A DNA stretch of 64,000 nt from Pipra filicauda (lineage: Eukaryota; Chordata; Aves; Passeriformes; Pipridae). Below the pieces are notes generated by a model. That model was given only the letters and a program-made list of their open reading frames with translations. It did no database searches and was not told where the DNA came from. The DNA lies in assembly GCF_003945595.2 (NCBI RefSeq), contig NW_024104317.1, forward strand, positions 868,001 through 932,000, in the 5' to 3' direction. Position numbers and translations under genes: made by a program. Shown here in pieces: positions 33,691 through 46,800 of the stretch (position 1 is its first letter; each line of letters begins with the position of its first letter).

Positions 33691-36600
33691 ACAAGAGGAT
33701 TATTTTCATCCCAATGCTTTTCTTGCCATGACCTGCTGTGGCATGTTCCTGTTGCTTGCTGGAGTGTGGGGTCCCCAGTCAGTGCCAGCCATTGGAGACT
33801 AGTGTAGGACCAGGGCTGCACACCCTCCACAGGCAGCAACACAGTGAGACAACAGATGTGCTTTTCTTCCCCCTCTTAAACCTCATGTCCCCCAAAACCT
33901 CTTGACAGTGCTGCTTGCCCTGGCCCCTCTGGTAGAGTGATGTTTCAGCATGGCCAGCCATGTACTTTTCTACCATGACCTCACCTAATGCTGAGCCCCT
34001 GCTGCAGGCTGGACACTGGCTCTTGGGAAGCTTAGGAGGAAGGGGCTAATGCTTCTTACAACTGAAGGGTTGATGTGCACCTTCACCTCCAGTCCTGGGC
34101 TCCTGCAAGGCCTAGGGAAGCGCCAAACTTCAACAAAAGAGAGGTTTCTGCCATTGCAGAAAGTGCTGAAACCTTGCCTGGGAAGCTTTATTCCAGAATT
34201 TGAGCCAATGAACACAGGAGTTGTTCCCTGATTTCGGTCTCTGGGTAGCTTTTTGGCTCTAGGCTCAGTGTTGACTTTGCCCTGTGCAAGGTAAGCTGCT
34301 CCCAAATTCAGTCACTCCAGTTTCTAGAGTTGCAGGTGTCTGTCTTCAACTCCTTGCCTTTGCCACTGGCACCTGCTCTGTCCTGTCCTGCCTTTGGATG
34401 CCCTTCCCCTGTTGTGGGGCTGCCTGGCTTTGCGGGGTCCCAAGGGGAGAGTCCCTGAAAATCAATAGTCTGGACATGTGTTTTGCAAGGAAAAACAGAA
34501 AAGCAGCTCAGAAACCTCCTTGCCAGCAAACCCTGAGCCTGGTGCCCAGTTCCCTGGGACCAGTTCCCTTGCCTGGTGTAAGACCAGGGAAGGGGGAAAG
34601 GGGCTTTGTGTTAGGGTACGTGCCTGCAGCTATGCATTAGGGACCTGGATATACCTCTTTGCTAAGAACCTGTGCAGTGTTACAGGCCCTTCAGCTATTC
34701 CTTGAAGTCCTGCTGACGGCTGTGAAATACGGGAGGCGAGCGTAGGGCAGCACATCTGGGCGGGATGGAGCGAGCAGCTCCGGGGCTGGGGCTGGCACGG
34801 CAGGTAATGAGATACAGATGAGGGAGAGGGAGTGTTTTTTCTGGCAGTCCAGATGGACTCGGCTTAATACTTGATTTAGAGGGTTTGAAAGTGGGGCCTG
34901 GCTGCTGGGGAACAGACCCCGAGCACTTCCCGGGGCAATGAGGGGGGGTCTCCGCTGGCTTTTCAGATATTTAATGGCCCAGCGCAGTCTAAACAGGGAA
35001 GTACTTCGGGGTGAGATTAGCACAACATAATCACATCTTAAAAGGTCTTCAGAGACACAAGGCACGTCCGCTCTCGTATTAATTACTTGTTATTAATAAA
35101 GCTGGGGTCAGGCGTGAGGTGTTCTCTCCGGAGCGGGCTGGTTCCCTCTTTGCAGAGTGGTGGTGTATCTGAAGGCAGCACAAAGCCTTGCAGCCTCCAC
35201 CTGTGCCCATCCGGCTCTGGAAACCAAATGGCTAACATTCCTACAGCTGCCTTTAAAACTAATTTGCCCCATAATACCCCAAAAGGGCCATGTCTTTCTA
35301 AGTGCCCAGAACACCTCAGAGTGCTGTAAAATAATGACAGCCAAGGGTGTTCTCAGCACGGGAATTTCCTGCTATGATTGATTTCTAATTTGCAATGAAA
35401 ATACAGCCGCCCATGTTCCCGGGGCCAGGCTGGTGCAGCTGGCTCACAGGCAGGAGTCACCTCCCTCCATCACGTTAGGAACAATCCTTAGAGGGCTATA
35501 GCTGGGCTGGAATGCCCAGGATTGCCCATGCACCGAACAAGATATCACCTCCCTTCACTCTCCCTCTGCTTGCTGCTCCTTGCATAGGATGCCCCTGGTT
35601 TTTGCTTTGGGAAAAAAAAAAGTGTGAGCATCCCCGTGTGGCATCTCCAGGCTGCCTGTGGCACTGTACACCTCTTCCTGGTTACTGTGATTGCCCGAGG
35701 TCCTCATAGCTCACCTCAGGTGACCAAAGTTAGAAGCAGAGACAGGACACCATGCATGTGTGTCCTAGAGTAGTGCTGGGATCAGGGGTCTCCAGCATGG
35801 CCTGGAAGTTTCAGAGCTGCCACTGGCTCTCTTCCTGCCCTGTGCAGGTGAGAAGTGGTTCCCACAGCTCTGTCACTCATGCTGCAGTGCCGACCTATAA
35901 CCCCTCTGCCTGTCAGCCCTGCTGGGAGACCCCCACACTGCGGGTGTGTTCCTTCCACCTGCCTCTGTTCCCCCTCCTGCCCCTGGGGCACCCCATGGGC
36001 AGGAAAGGGGCTTGTGAGAAAGAACTCTTTATTGTGGCTGGTGGGAAGTGGGGCAATGAACACCTGCATGAGGGGATTTGCACAATAACCTGGGTGAGCA
36101 GCAAGCCTGGGCTTTTGGCAGGCAAGTTTCACTGCTGGCTTATGATGGGAACATGTCCCAACTTGTGGCCACGCTGCCATGACTTCCTCATGAGGTGCCT
36201 GCCTCGTGTGCCTGTCCTGAACACGTGCAGAGCTGTGCTGGGAGCAGTGTCTCAATGGCTGCTGGTGTGGTTTCAGTTGGCATGGAAGGACTGGGGGCTG
36301 GCTGCTCCATGTGCTGTGGGCAGGGCAAGAAAGGGCTGGTTTGGCACCTGATCCTATAGGAGCAGGGAGGTGCTGGTGATGCTGCTGGAAGAGGTGGGAT
36401 GGGTGACCTGGGACCTGCAGGTTGAGGACCTGAGCCAGGGTAGCTCTCTGGCAGGGGCAGCTGCAGCTGCTGGCATCAGCCCAAGGACTAGCTGGGCAGG
36501 CAAGTGCAGCACTCATTCACCCCCTATTGCGCTCAGCAGAGATGGCCCTGGGCTGGCAGTCGTTGCTCAGTGCTGCTGTGCCCCCTCGATGCTGGTGTTG

Positions 36601-37182
36601 GTTTTGAACACCAGCACCACTCCTCCATGTGTCTTCTGGATGGTTCGTCTCTCCCTCTCCATCCTTCATCTGCAGCAGCCCTCCCCACACCCACTCACAG
36701 TACCCATCCAGCCACATCAAGCTGCCCCTTGCCAAGGAGCCCCGTGAGACGCAGGGGGCAGGAGCTGAACTGGGACATTCATTCATCTGCTTTGGCCTTG
36801 GCATCTCACAGCCCTCCTGCAGCGGGGGCCTCACCTCCCCCAGGGCACATGGGGCAGGGAGAGGACACCCAGCATGGGGGACAGGGCTCAAATGGGGGGG
36901 GTGGGGCTGGCACCGCCAGCACTCCCATCCTGCCTACCTCATGCCTTGGGCTGCCCAGGCTTTTATCCAGGGTTTGGGGCAGAGCATGAGAGCGAGGGCA
37001 AGAAAAACAAGCCGGTGCATCCACCCTCGAGCAGTGGGAGAGCCCAGAGGGGCGGAAGTCTCTGTTTGTTTAAGGTGCAAACAAGTGCTGTTAATCTGCT
37101 GCCTGTTTGTATTTCTTTAGAGTCTCTGAGTGTGGGGGGGAGCGGAGATGGGGTCTCCCCTTTGTGCGGGGGCAGGGTCAGG
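33691..37182. other. Gene desert, left part
   Basis: No recognisable gene or RNA. An AT-rich island at about 34690-35110 stands out from GC-rich surroundings and is listed separately. The remaining sequence looks like ordinary non-coding DNA. Confidence 0.5.
34690..35110. promoter_or_regulatory. Candidate conserved non-coding element
   Basis: An island rich in TAAT/ATTA homeodomain-type cores (for example GTATTAATTACTTGTTATTA near 35078) and low in repeats. It looks like a developmental enhancer by texture only. Cross-species alignment is needed to support it. Confidence 0.35.
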
Positions 37183-37376
37183 CTATTGGAAGTGAAGGTG
37201 AGAAAACACAGAGGGGCAGCTGGAACCTGCTTTGGGAGGGAAAGATTTTTTTCGGCTATTTATGATAATTAGTGGGAAACGTTCCTCAAGCGTTTCAGAT
37301 GATTCTGTAATGAAGTTGGGCCGAATGTTTCCGCTTTGTTCCCCTGAAACCATTAAAAATCCCCCTTCTTTGGCTG
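37183..37376. promoter_or_regulatory. Duplicated non-coding element A, copy 1
   Basis: This block aligns with 50447-50634 at a nearly constant offset of 13260-13264 bases. Shared features in order: AAGTGAAGGTGAG/AAGTCAAGGTGAG, GCTATTTATG, GTGGGAA (37272-37278), CTCAAGC, TTTCAGATG (E-box CAGATG at 37296-37301), TCTGTAATGA, and ATTAAAA followed by a CCCCCTT run. GTGGGAA is the core of the RBPJ (Notch) binding site, although the preferred preceding C/T is an A here. Confidence 0.75.
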
Positions 37377-37971
37377 CCTTAATGCAATGCTGAAAAGGCA
37401 CAATGGCATAAAAGTGGCTCTGGGCAGGGCGGCATGCCTCCTGCCCCGCCAGATAGAGCCCTTCAGAGCCCAGATTTTCTGGGTTATAAAACCTCAGCAC
37501 TCGCAGTGTTCATGCAAAAGCTGCTGTGGATCTCGTGCCCAAGGCTCCTTCATATCCCTGATGTGGGTGGGTGTGTGTGAGTGCCAGCTCGGTGTGCTCT
37601 GGGGGAGCACAAACACACCGGAGTGAGAAAGGGCAGGCACAGCCAGGGAAGCCATCTCTCCTCTGTTACAGAAAAGCTGCTTCAGCCCGTGGTTGTTCTG
37701 GGAATTTGCTGGGGTGAAATGCTGTGCTGGGAGAGGACCAGTGTCCGTGCAAGGGGAAGTGGGGAGTCCAGCCCAAAGGAAAGTCCTTCTAAGTCAGTGC
37801 TGTTCTGGGCCAGATCCTGCTCTACCTGCTGGGCTGGGCAGCATCCAGGCACCAGTGGAGAGCAAGGGGCCTGAAATCCAGCCATGACCCTCCAGGTGAA
37901 TCATTATCAGTCTCCTCTGAGCTGGCTCAGTCTCCTCTTGCTTTTAGCAGTGGAAGGCTTTTCCAGCATAC

Positions 37972-38060
37972 GTGATGAAAAGAAAATCCACCTGCCTGAT
38001 CTCACACATCTATCAGCACTATTTCCCCAGGGATGATGTATAAAGCTAATGGGAGCTCTC
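37972..38060. promoter_or_regulatory. Possible duplicated element C, copy 1
   Basis: GTGATGAAAAG is followed by a weakly alignable stretch (to about CCAGGG) that pairs with 51242-51330. The offset of 13270 bases matches element A, which is the main reason to take a short match seriously. Confidence 0.35.
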
Positions 38061-38454
38061 CTGCTAAAGCTATGATAAAAAGAGGAAATGGCGAGAGCTT
38101 TTAGCATACTGGTGGGGGCTGAGCATTATGGATTTTGGTGTCCCCATCAATATTCTCATGTGGACTCCTGTCAATTAGCTTAGTCTCCTAGGCTGGGATA
38201 TGGGGCTACAGCTGGTCAGGGGAGCTGTTCCCCTTCTGCTTCACCTTTGGCTGGGCAAGAGTGGCTGGGGAGCACTCGGGCACCCAGTGTGGGCACCTGG
38301 CAGCAGCACAGTCCTGCAGTGCTGGCACCTTCCAGGCCAGGCACCTTCCCTCCCAGCCACAGCTGGTGTCTTTTAGACAGCGACTGCTAATTGGGATCAC
38401 ATCGTCCTTAATGCCCACCCTCTGCCCCATGGCTGGAGCCAACATGCCCCACTA

Positions 38455-38704
38455 AGGCACTAAATTATCAGGCTGTGGAGGAGAGGTTAAGGACTGGGAG
38501 CATGGCTTCCCAGGAGCTGCCTCATCCCTCCGCCTCTCCTGCTCCAGTCATAATCAAACAATCATATCAACCCCCTCACTCCTTTCAATAGGGGAAAATT
38601 TGCAGACAAATTCCTGCTAGTGGAATGCTGGAGCTCTCCTGGGTGGTGAGATAAAGATACCTGTCATCTCTGCCCATCCCCAACACTGGCTCATTCTGGG
38701 AGCA
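38455..38704. promoter_or_regulatory. Duplicated non-coding element B, copy 1
   Basis: About 250 bases align with 51333-51597. The best part is an exact 27-base identity (38591-38617 against 51484-51510), flanked by GAGAGGTTAAGG, CTCCTTTCAAT, TGGAGCTCTCCTG and ATAAAGATACCTGTCA in the same order. There is no open frame across it in either copy. Confidence 0.8.
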
Positions 38705-39590
38705 TGGCTGGGGAGCTCCATGCTTTCCACAGGCAGTGTGGGAATGGATCAGGAGGGCTCCCTGGAGGAGCACATTCCCTAAGATAATGCATGGCCCACA
38801 GTGACACAATAAGCCCTGCTGTGAATAAGCTGGAGTCCTTACCTCTGGTTTCTGTTACGGCAGGTCCTGAAGCACCACTTGAATTGTGATGCCTTTGCCA
38901 GTCCCCATGTCTGTACCGCCAACCTTTTCCCAAGAAAAATCTCTAGATACACAGTAAATTTTCTGTGGGAGCTGGGGTAGAGGTACTGGGACTGAGATGG
39001 AGTATTTGACTGGTGTATGTCCGCAGGCAATGGTGATGGGTCCTGGGCGAACTGCAGTGTGTTGTCTCAGACATGGGGACATCAGTGCGGGTTGCTCCCT
39101 GCATCATGCTTTAACCCTCCACATTGAGCCAAATTGCTCTCTTGGCAAAGTTTGCAGTGGAAAACCAGCTATCTTAATGTATAAAAGTGATGATATTAAG
39201 CCTCACGGAACATGGCAAGCCCATGGCTTCACCAGCAGCACACAGCAGCTCTGGCCAAGACGCAGTGTGTTTGAGGGACCAGGTAGCTCTGGTACCACCC
39301 TCATCCCTGCCAGCATATCTCCACCCCTTCACTCTGCCTCCCTCCCAGGTCCAACGATTGCTTTCCAGTGAATTATTTACATAAGCTCTCAGCAGTGGCT
39401 GGAGACAAAAACTCAGGTACAGAGCAGCAGCAAGCTCCTGACCTTTCCCACCGCCGGACAAACGGAGCCAGCCGCACGAGGCGGGCGCACAAAGGCGCTG
39501 TGCCGGCCGGAGCGCTGACCCCACCGTGCCACAGCTACCTGCTGCTCTGCCACAATGGCCCCACGGCCCCGGCCGGCCTGCCGGGGCGAT
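38705..39590. other. Gene desert between elements
   Basis: No gene recognised. A moderately CpG-rich patch occurs at about 39440-39600. Nothing else stands out. Confidence 0.45.
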
Positions 39591-39599
39591 GAAAAAGGG

Positions 39600-40270
39600 T
39601 CTGGGATAATAATGAGCCTGACTACCACTGCTCTCTTCAGAGAACCGAGTCAACTCCTTGGGAAGAAAGAAAAAAAAAAAGAAGGGAAAAAAAAAAAAGA
39701 AAAACCCCTCTTGGATAATAAAGAAGTAACAAATGAAGACTGAAAGCCTATAGAAGGCGTCTTAACCCAGTGAAGAAAAAAAATGTCAACATCTGTGGAG
39801 CTGTCTGCAAAAACAGACCAAACCCCTAATGAATACCCTCTAGAAAAGACATTCACTCGAGGAAAGGCAAAAGGCTACATTTTTCTATGGAGGTATAAAG
39901 ATTTTGATGAATCTGCCCTTTCCCTTTCCAGTGCAGTTGAACCAAGCACTAATGTTCATCTTCAGCTGTATTAAAGAGTGCGGAGGGGGGCAGCGGGGGG
40001 AAGAGTCTTGATCTGAAAGCTTATGGGGAGGGTGGATTTAGGGAGCCTGGATAGATGTCTGAGCATTAAACCAAGGAAGAAAAGCAACAGGCATTAGAGA
40101 AAATACTGTTTAACAAGAGTTTCTTTAGTCAACCCATTTGAGCAGAGATTGGTGTGCTATAAACATAATCCTCTTAGTGCTGACTTAAACATGTTTGTAC
40201 AAAACAGGGAAATATAATATGAATGTAATAGTCACGTTTGCTAAAATGCTTAATAAAAAGACAAAAGTCC
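39600..40270. promoter_or_regulatory. Candidate conserved non-coding island
   Basis: An AT-rich, complex stretch within GC-rich DNA. It begins with an A-rich purine tract (39669-39706) that is simple sequence, followed by non-repetitive DNA up to about 40270 with many TAAT/ATTA and ATAAA cores. No long open frame. Enhancer status is inferred from texture only. Confidence 0.3.
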
Positions 40271-43200
40271 TTTATTTTGATCTTCAGCTCTGGTGCGGGC
40301 TTGGGGCACAGCAGATGTTTTCTCAGAACTCTGTTTGAAAAAAAAAAAAAAAAGAAATTGAGAAGATGGTTGTGTCCCGGCTGGCTGTGTCACATGGCAC
40401 TCCAGTGTCTTCCCAGGGTTTGTTGCTGGACAAGCCAACCCTTGCCTAATGAGCCCCCCAGCTCTCCAGTGTGCCAGGTGAGCCAGGGGTTTGAACCTAA
40501 AAACACTTGGTGAGGAGTGGTTGGTAAACAAGGCATGTGTCAGGTGGGAAGGCACAGGCAATTTTCTTTGCTGTGCCCACAAGATTTGCTGAGGGAAACA
40601 GAGCTAAGAAATAGTCCCCAACTGGTAAGGGTGCAGACAGAGTTTAGGTCCTGGGCTGTCAGACTCAGATCCAGCTGGAGCTGTTGTGGAGGGACCATAA
40701 CAGTCATCCTCAGGTGCATCCTACCTTGTGCTACAGACACAGTGGGAAAACCAATGGGTAGAGTTGCTGTAATCACCATCCTAACGTCTATGTTAATCAG
40801 AGACGAATTTTAAAGACATGGATGAAATGTTGCAGGTTTGTTCTCATTTTTTTTTCTTTTCTATAGAATAATCATAGAAAATGCTAAACTGAAATGGCAA
40901 TGTTTAATTTTGACTTTGCTTGATAAACTTGCAATTCATGCTGATGCTGTACAGCCATACTGACTAATGTTAAACACATGTTTATCTTGGGCATTCTTGG
41001 TACTTCACACTGTGAAATACAGCAATATGGGCAGAAGATATGGTGATAAAGTCAGGTCACTTTTCCATGTCTAATAGTCAAACATCCCTATTCCACAGTA
41101 AATTTCAGACCTTTCTAATGATTTTGGCCAAACAGGGGTGCTGCAGTACGGGGCAGCTCACGTGGTGGGGCAGAAAAAGGCATCTCCATAAGTACCCTGG
41201 AGGGTGGGCACACTGTGCTCCCCTTGGCTCTCACATGGCACCAGGGAGCTGTTGATAGCACTAAAATAAAATGTTTTTCTCTATGTTTCTCAAACAGGTA
41301 TCATATTGCCCCAAGAAGCTACAGTCCCCCTTTGGGCTGGCTTGGGTAGGTAGTGGTGGTTGGGACTTGGGCCAAATCTTGGGCCAATGCCAGGGTTTGT
41401 CCTGCAGGTTTGAGTACCTGGTCATGCCACAGTGCCACCTCCTGGAGATGAAGGGGTGACATGGGGACAGGGCTGCTTGCTTTCTGCTGCAGCCAGTGTC
41501 AGTGCAAACTAGGTAAAACTTGTTTCCTGAAGAAAATTTCCACTCCAGTAAGAAAAGAAATGCCCCGGCGGTTTTGGAAGCACATCAGATGTTTTCTGGT
41601 ATGGTCCACAATGTGTACAGCGAATGCAAGGCATTTTCTGTGGAGAGCAGATATTTTCCACAATAACAACATATTTTTGTTTAAAAAAAAATAATCATCT
41701 GGTCTCCCAATTAAAAAGCAAGAAAAAGGGCTTTGAAAGCAGATATTTTCTGACTGCCAGGGTCCTGTGCTTGGGCACTGCAGCAGCGAGCAGGGATGGA
41801 GCAGCCCCTCCAGCTGCAGGGGCTGCAGAGGGGAGCTGATGGGTCAGGGGTGAGCTGGGTTGATAACCGTGCCTGGTGCCTGTTAGTGGGTATGTGCAGA
41901 GGTTTGATGCCATGGAGTTCAGTTCCCTGGCATCACCCATCACCCTCTCTGTCACTTGTCACCAGGTGGGGAGGATGACAAGTCATGTGTTTCCCAACAG
42001 GCACCTGCTTGGCAAAGTCACCCAGGCCACCAAAACAGGTGGCAGCTCCAGGGAGAAGCCAGGGGTATTTGCAGCCAGACTAATGGAGATATGCCTGAAA
42101 TGCAGTTTGTCCAGATCTGTGCAGCCAGACAGAAGCTCTGGTGCTGGTCTTGGACAAACAATCCTGGTTTGGGTGTGAAATAGTGAAAAAAGACTTTTAA
42201 CAGCCAACTTGCTGCCTGCAGGGAATGGATGCATTTTTGGTAGTGGGAAAATAGGAAATGGGTTAATTGTTAGGGTCCACCATCAACTATTTTTTGGAGG
42301 CTGCTTCCTTGGCTAAAGGAAAATTAAACATAGATGATTTTTCCACAGGGCAAGGAGGCTCTTGGTGCTCAGGGCTGCTCCCTTGGGTGACAGTGCCCTT
42401 GTTCTGTTTCAGGCAGCAAACCTCCTGTACTGTATCTTCTCAGGTACTGTGGGAGGCAGAGGAAGTGCTGGAGCAAGGCAGAGCGAGGGGCACCAAACCA
42501 GAGCCAAGGAGCCAGCAGTTACTTGCTGTCTCCCTGTCACCTCTTGCACCCCCAGTCTGAACTTCCCAGGCAGAGAGCAGGGTGTGCAGCCCCATATCAA
42601 AAACCACGCACCGGCAGGCTGAGTCTGGGGCAGATAAATGCAAAGGGCTGAAAGGCACAGCAGCCCTGGGGGCAAGGGTTGCATCTCCTTGGTGCCTCCT
42701 CCTGCTTCCTCCCATGCCTGCTTTGTTTCTCTCTCTATTACCCCACTGGTGACAGCAGAGCCTCCAAAGCCTGCTATGTTTCCTTCCTGCACACCTGGTT
42801 CCCAAGCCTCGTGTGCTAAAGGCACATATCTTCACCAGCATTGTCGTTACTGTAACGGGAACAGCGCAGTTTACAGCCCAATAAACCCCAGGTCCTTCTG
42901 TACAGGCTCCCCTTACGTGATGCTAATGCTTACAAGATGTGCAGCGCTGCGGGACAGCCCCGGGAACCAACGCCCAGCGAACGGCTCGTGTTTTACGTTG
43001 CTCCGCAGCCGCAGCCTTTGCTAATTAATCCCAGGGACGCGCCTCCTGCTATCGGCAGCCCCACGGCCGCTGGGCGCCAGTGCCCATTGTGGGTCCCGCT
43101 CCCGGCGGAGCACAAGGATCTCTCTCGCCTGCAGTGGGTGCCCCTGGCGCAGCCCACCCTTGATCCCCGCTCTCGTCCGCAGCCCGGGGATGTTTATAGC

Positions 43201-43635
43201 CCAGCGCCGGCCGCGGCTCGGCGGGATGCCCGGGCACCGGGGGAAGCACGGCATTGTCTCTCAGCGGCGTTGTGATCACACACTGCGGCTAACGTGATTT
43301 ACATCCCATATTCGACCTCTGGCGACTTCAAAGCTTGGACGAGAGGGGGATTAAGAGGAGGAGCTGGGGCCAAGGGAGCCGGAGGGGGGCCTGGCTCACC
43401 TTTGAGCTCCCGTCATCCCCTCCCCACTGGACCCGGGATAATCATCTCCCTTTGTGCTGCCGGGGAAAGCTGGGGTGCAAACACAGGGACCTTGTCAATA
43501 TTGGTTTTTGAGAAGACTTTTTTCTATTCTCCCATGTCTGGAGTTTTTGTACCAAAATCCCCCTGGGGCTGCCCAGTCTTCCCCTGGGAAATCGTGATCC
43601 CAGGGGTCCCTGCTAACACCAGCCATTGATTGAAA
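40271..43635. other. Gene desert, central part
   Basis: It contains an A run (40339-40353), AT-rich patches at 40840-41110 and 41570-41750, and a CpG-rich patch at about 42940-43290. No coding gene, CR1 or RNA gene is recognised. Confidence 0.45.
42940..43290. promoter_or_regulatory. CpG-rich patch
   Basis: CpG density is clearly above the neighbourhood, with GC boxes but no obvious TATA and no recognised gene on either side. It may be a small orphan CpG island or an unannotated non-coding RNA promoter. Confidence 0.35.
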
Positions 43636-43820
43636 TTTCACACCCACCTGTTTGCACACAAGATTTAATTTGGTTGATTCTTCATGCCCTTTTCCTGCTT
43701 AATCGTCAACCTATTGACCTTAATATTAAAAGGGGCTAAGGGCGAGGGAGAGAGAGAGTACATTTCTGTAAGGGAACAAAAGCTGCCAGAGAATAAAGTA
43801 GGCACAGCCAGCCCTGAGCT
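43636..43820. promoter_or_regulatory. Candidate conserved non-coding element
   Basis: TAAT-rich sequence (GATTTAATTTGGTTGATTC, GCTTAATCGTCAACC, CTTAATATTAAAAGG) abutting a GA-rich run. The texture resembles vertebrate developmental enhancers. Not tested by alignment. Confidence 0.35.
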
Positions 43821-46800
43821 AATGAGTCCCTGCTGCACACAGAAGTAGGAGGCCCTGTGTGCTGCCCTTGGCTGGTGCCATGCTCCTCTCCTGTGTGACA
43901 GGACACGTTTCACTGCCCAACCCTTTCCACATTGCCCTTTACAGGACCCACAAGTTTAAGGTCAGAGGGTTGGGAGACCACCCAGGCTGAGTCTGGGCAC
44001 CTACCAGCGTGCTGTGGTCTGCTTTTCCCTCTGCACTTGCGCAGGGTGAACGTGCCTTGCTGAAAAGTGCCCTGTTTAACGGAAGATGCCAGGATGGAGG
44101 AAACTTCACTCCCGTGATGCAGCAAAAGTAGCAGCAGTGGACGGAAGTCAGGAGCATCCTGCACACCTGCACGGCATGCAGTGGTCTGTGCCTTATCCTG
44201 GTGTTGTCATGTGACTCTTACACACACATCAGAGCAGCTCAGTGCCGCTGCCTGCACCCAGGGATAGTGCTGCACCCAGGGATAATGCTGCATCCAGGTC
44301 CTGCTCTGGGCCTGGCCAGCATGCCCTGTGAGCTGGGCTGGGCACCTCTGTCTGGCACCAGGCAGCTGTGGTGCATAGCTGCCCTGGCCTGTGAACTAAA
44401 AGGTGCATGGGCGCGCTCAGCCTCGGGGCTGGCAGTCACCAGAGCTGTCCTGTGGCATATATCTGTCGCCGTGCAGTGGCCGGGCACCCTCCCCTGTTCT
44501 CTGAGGGTCCAGCTGCTTGCTCTACTTCAGAGCACAGGCCGGGAAAGGGTGGGAGAAAAGCCTTTAGGTGTCCATCGAAGTTGGAGGGGGGGAAAACACA
44601 GCCTTTAACATCCTGGTGGAAGGGAGGGTGGGATTGTCCATTCCCGCTGGCTGGGCTGGCAGGATGTGCAGAAACCCGTGGGATGTCAGGCTGTGCTGGG
44701 ACTGTGGGGGCAGCAGAAGGGACTGGATCCACAGGTAAAGGCAGGACACAGTTCGCGTGGCCCCACGTGTGGTGTGTGCACGCCCATGGGGAACGGCACG
44801 TGGCTGCTCCTTGCTGCAGGCATGTGTCCAGCCCAGGGGTGAGACCCCAAGCAGCAGCTTTGGATGGGGGATACCAGCCAGCCCAGACCCTGAAGGTCTC
44901 TGACCACCTTCCCTGCATCCCCCTGTTTCACGGGGTAGGGTTTTCGGTGGCTTCTACACTTGCAGATGTAATCTGCCTCCTGGAAAACCAAAACGGAAAA
45001 GGAGCTCTATTTTTTCCCCTGCTCTGCCTTTGCTGACATGAAACCGGAGCCGTGTGGGAGCGGGCGAGCGTGTGGCTGTGTCACATGTGTGCGGCGAGCC
45101 GCCCGTCCCGCGCCCTGGCCGGGGCCGTGCGGGGGGAGCTGTGGGTGCGGGTGCATGTGTGCCTTCCCCAGGGGCACTGGTTTGGTCTGCAGAGTGCGGT
45201 CGTGTTTATTTAATATCTGACGTCCCTTCTGTCTTCAGCGCTGACATTAATTGCCAGACAATGAGCAATGGAGCCCAGATGTTCCCTGGCGGTGGCCTCC
45301 CTTCCTTCGCCAGTGCTGTGCGGGTGTTAAAAAATCCAAGGGGGAGTCGTGTTTTGGCCGCTGTTGTTCCAGGGCCATTATGGGAGCACGTGTGGGGCTC
45401 AGGTCAACTGACCCAGTGGGAATGCCCATGCACAGGCAGTTCCTGCCCTCTGTGCCAGGAGCTGGGCATGGACAATGTGGAAGTCAGGGAGCAGAGGCTG
45501 TACAAAATGCGGGAGGTGAGAGCCACTGGCAGACGGGCTGATCTCCAGGACCTCCCCAAGCACTTTCCTGCCCTGACTGCAGAAAGAAGCTTTTGCCGGC
45601 TGTGCCCAGCTGCCACACTGCTGGAGTGCTCCCTTGCCAAACAGAGATTAACACTGCAGCCTGTCATTTCATAAATACCCTCGCTCACGAAACAAGAGAC
45701 AGACATGGCCTTATCTGAGAGCCACAGTGCCACTGGGGCCCCCACACATCCAGCTGAGCACTGTGCTGTGGGTCTGCAGCTGCACGGGGGCTCTGGGTGC
45801 CCCCGGAGTTTGTCCTTTAGAGGTGGGGCAGGATCAGTGGAATACTGCTGATGGGTGTGTGAAGGCTGAAACAGATGGGATGGGCACAGGAAGGCATCAT
45901 CCCCTCTCTGTCCTCTGCCATCAGTAGGACATGCCACCGGGGAAGATTGCCAGGTGGTCTGTGTGTGGAGAGTAGCCCAATTTCTTGCTCTGCAAGGGGC
46001 CTACTATGTACCCACCACTGATGATTAGCCATTATTCTATGATTGGGAATGAATAATTAGAACAAAGGGCACTGGAGACTAGTGCAGGGGGTGGTGTTAT
46101 TCTTAGAAATTATGTCCCTCACAGTGGCATCACTTCCTAAAGGGACACGTGTGACAGGGAGCATAACCAGCAGATCAGCCTGACCAGCAAATAACCCCTT
46201 GCACGGTTTCCATATTGCCTTTTTAAACAGGAAGGGAACATGATACAAACGCTATGCGAATTATGATCTGAAAAGTTTTCCTGGCAGGTTGTCACATGAG
46301 TTGTTAGTGTCATTCTTTGACATGCACACTCAAAGCCTTTCTGAACCACTGACTTAACCCTCTCACCGCTCGTGAGGGCTGCCAGGTGGAGCTTTTTTTC
46401 CCCATCTTTTGAGTCCGCCCTTTCCTCAGGTACCCCAAGATACGATTTCACCAACGCCTGAGCCAGGGCTCCCCAGCTGCTGAATTTCGGGTGCAGCTTA
46501 AGGGGCTGATAAATCAGGGAAGGCAGGAAGACATGATGCCAACTGCAGCTATCCCTTCACCTCGGGGCCGCCAGGCTGGGAAGTGACTAAATAATCCCTC
46601 CTGTGCACCACTACCTCCTTGCCTCCAGAGCACTGGGGCATCCTCTTCCCCTGAGACCATCCCCAGGCCAGGCTGGGAGCATGCGGGGGCCCATTGGACC
46701 CAGTGGGGCTGTGCGTGTGGGCAGGGGTCCCTCCCTGCGCGTGTGCTCATCTCCTTCTGGGCTGCCTTAGCTACAGCTCAGTGCAGAGCCCAGCTGCACT

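Noticed and set aside
32267..33709. A 480-codon open frame on the minus strand across the mucin region
   Set aside because: It is antisense to the Ser/Thr/Pro repeats and GC-rich tail of the fourth LRR gene; its composition mirrors the repeats and no domain is recognisable.
44252..44296. Repeated CTGCACCCAGGGAT-like units as a CRISPR or satellite
   Set aside because: Only two or three very short copies occur in a vertebrate non-coding region; this is a small local duplication.
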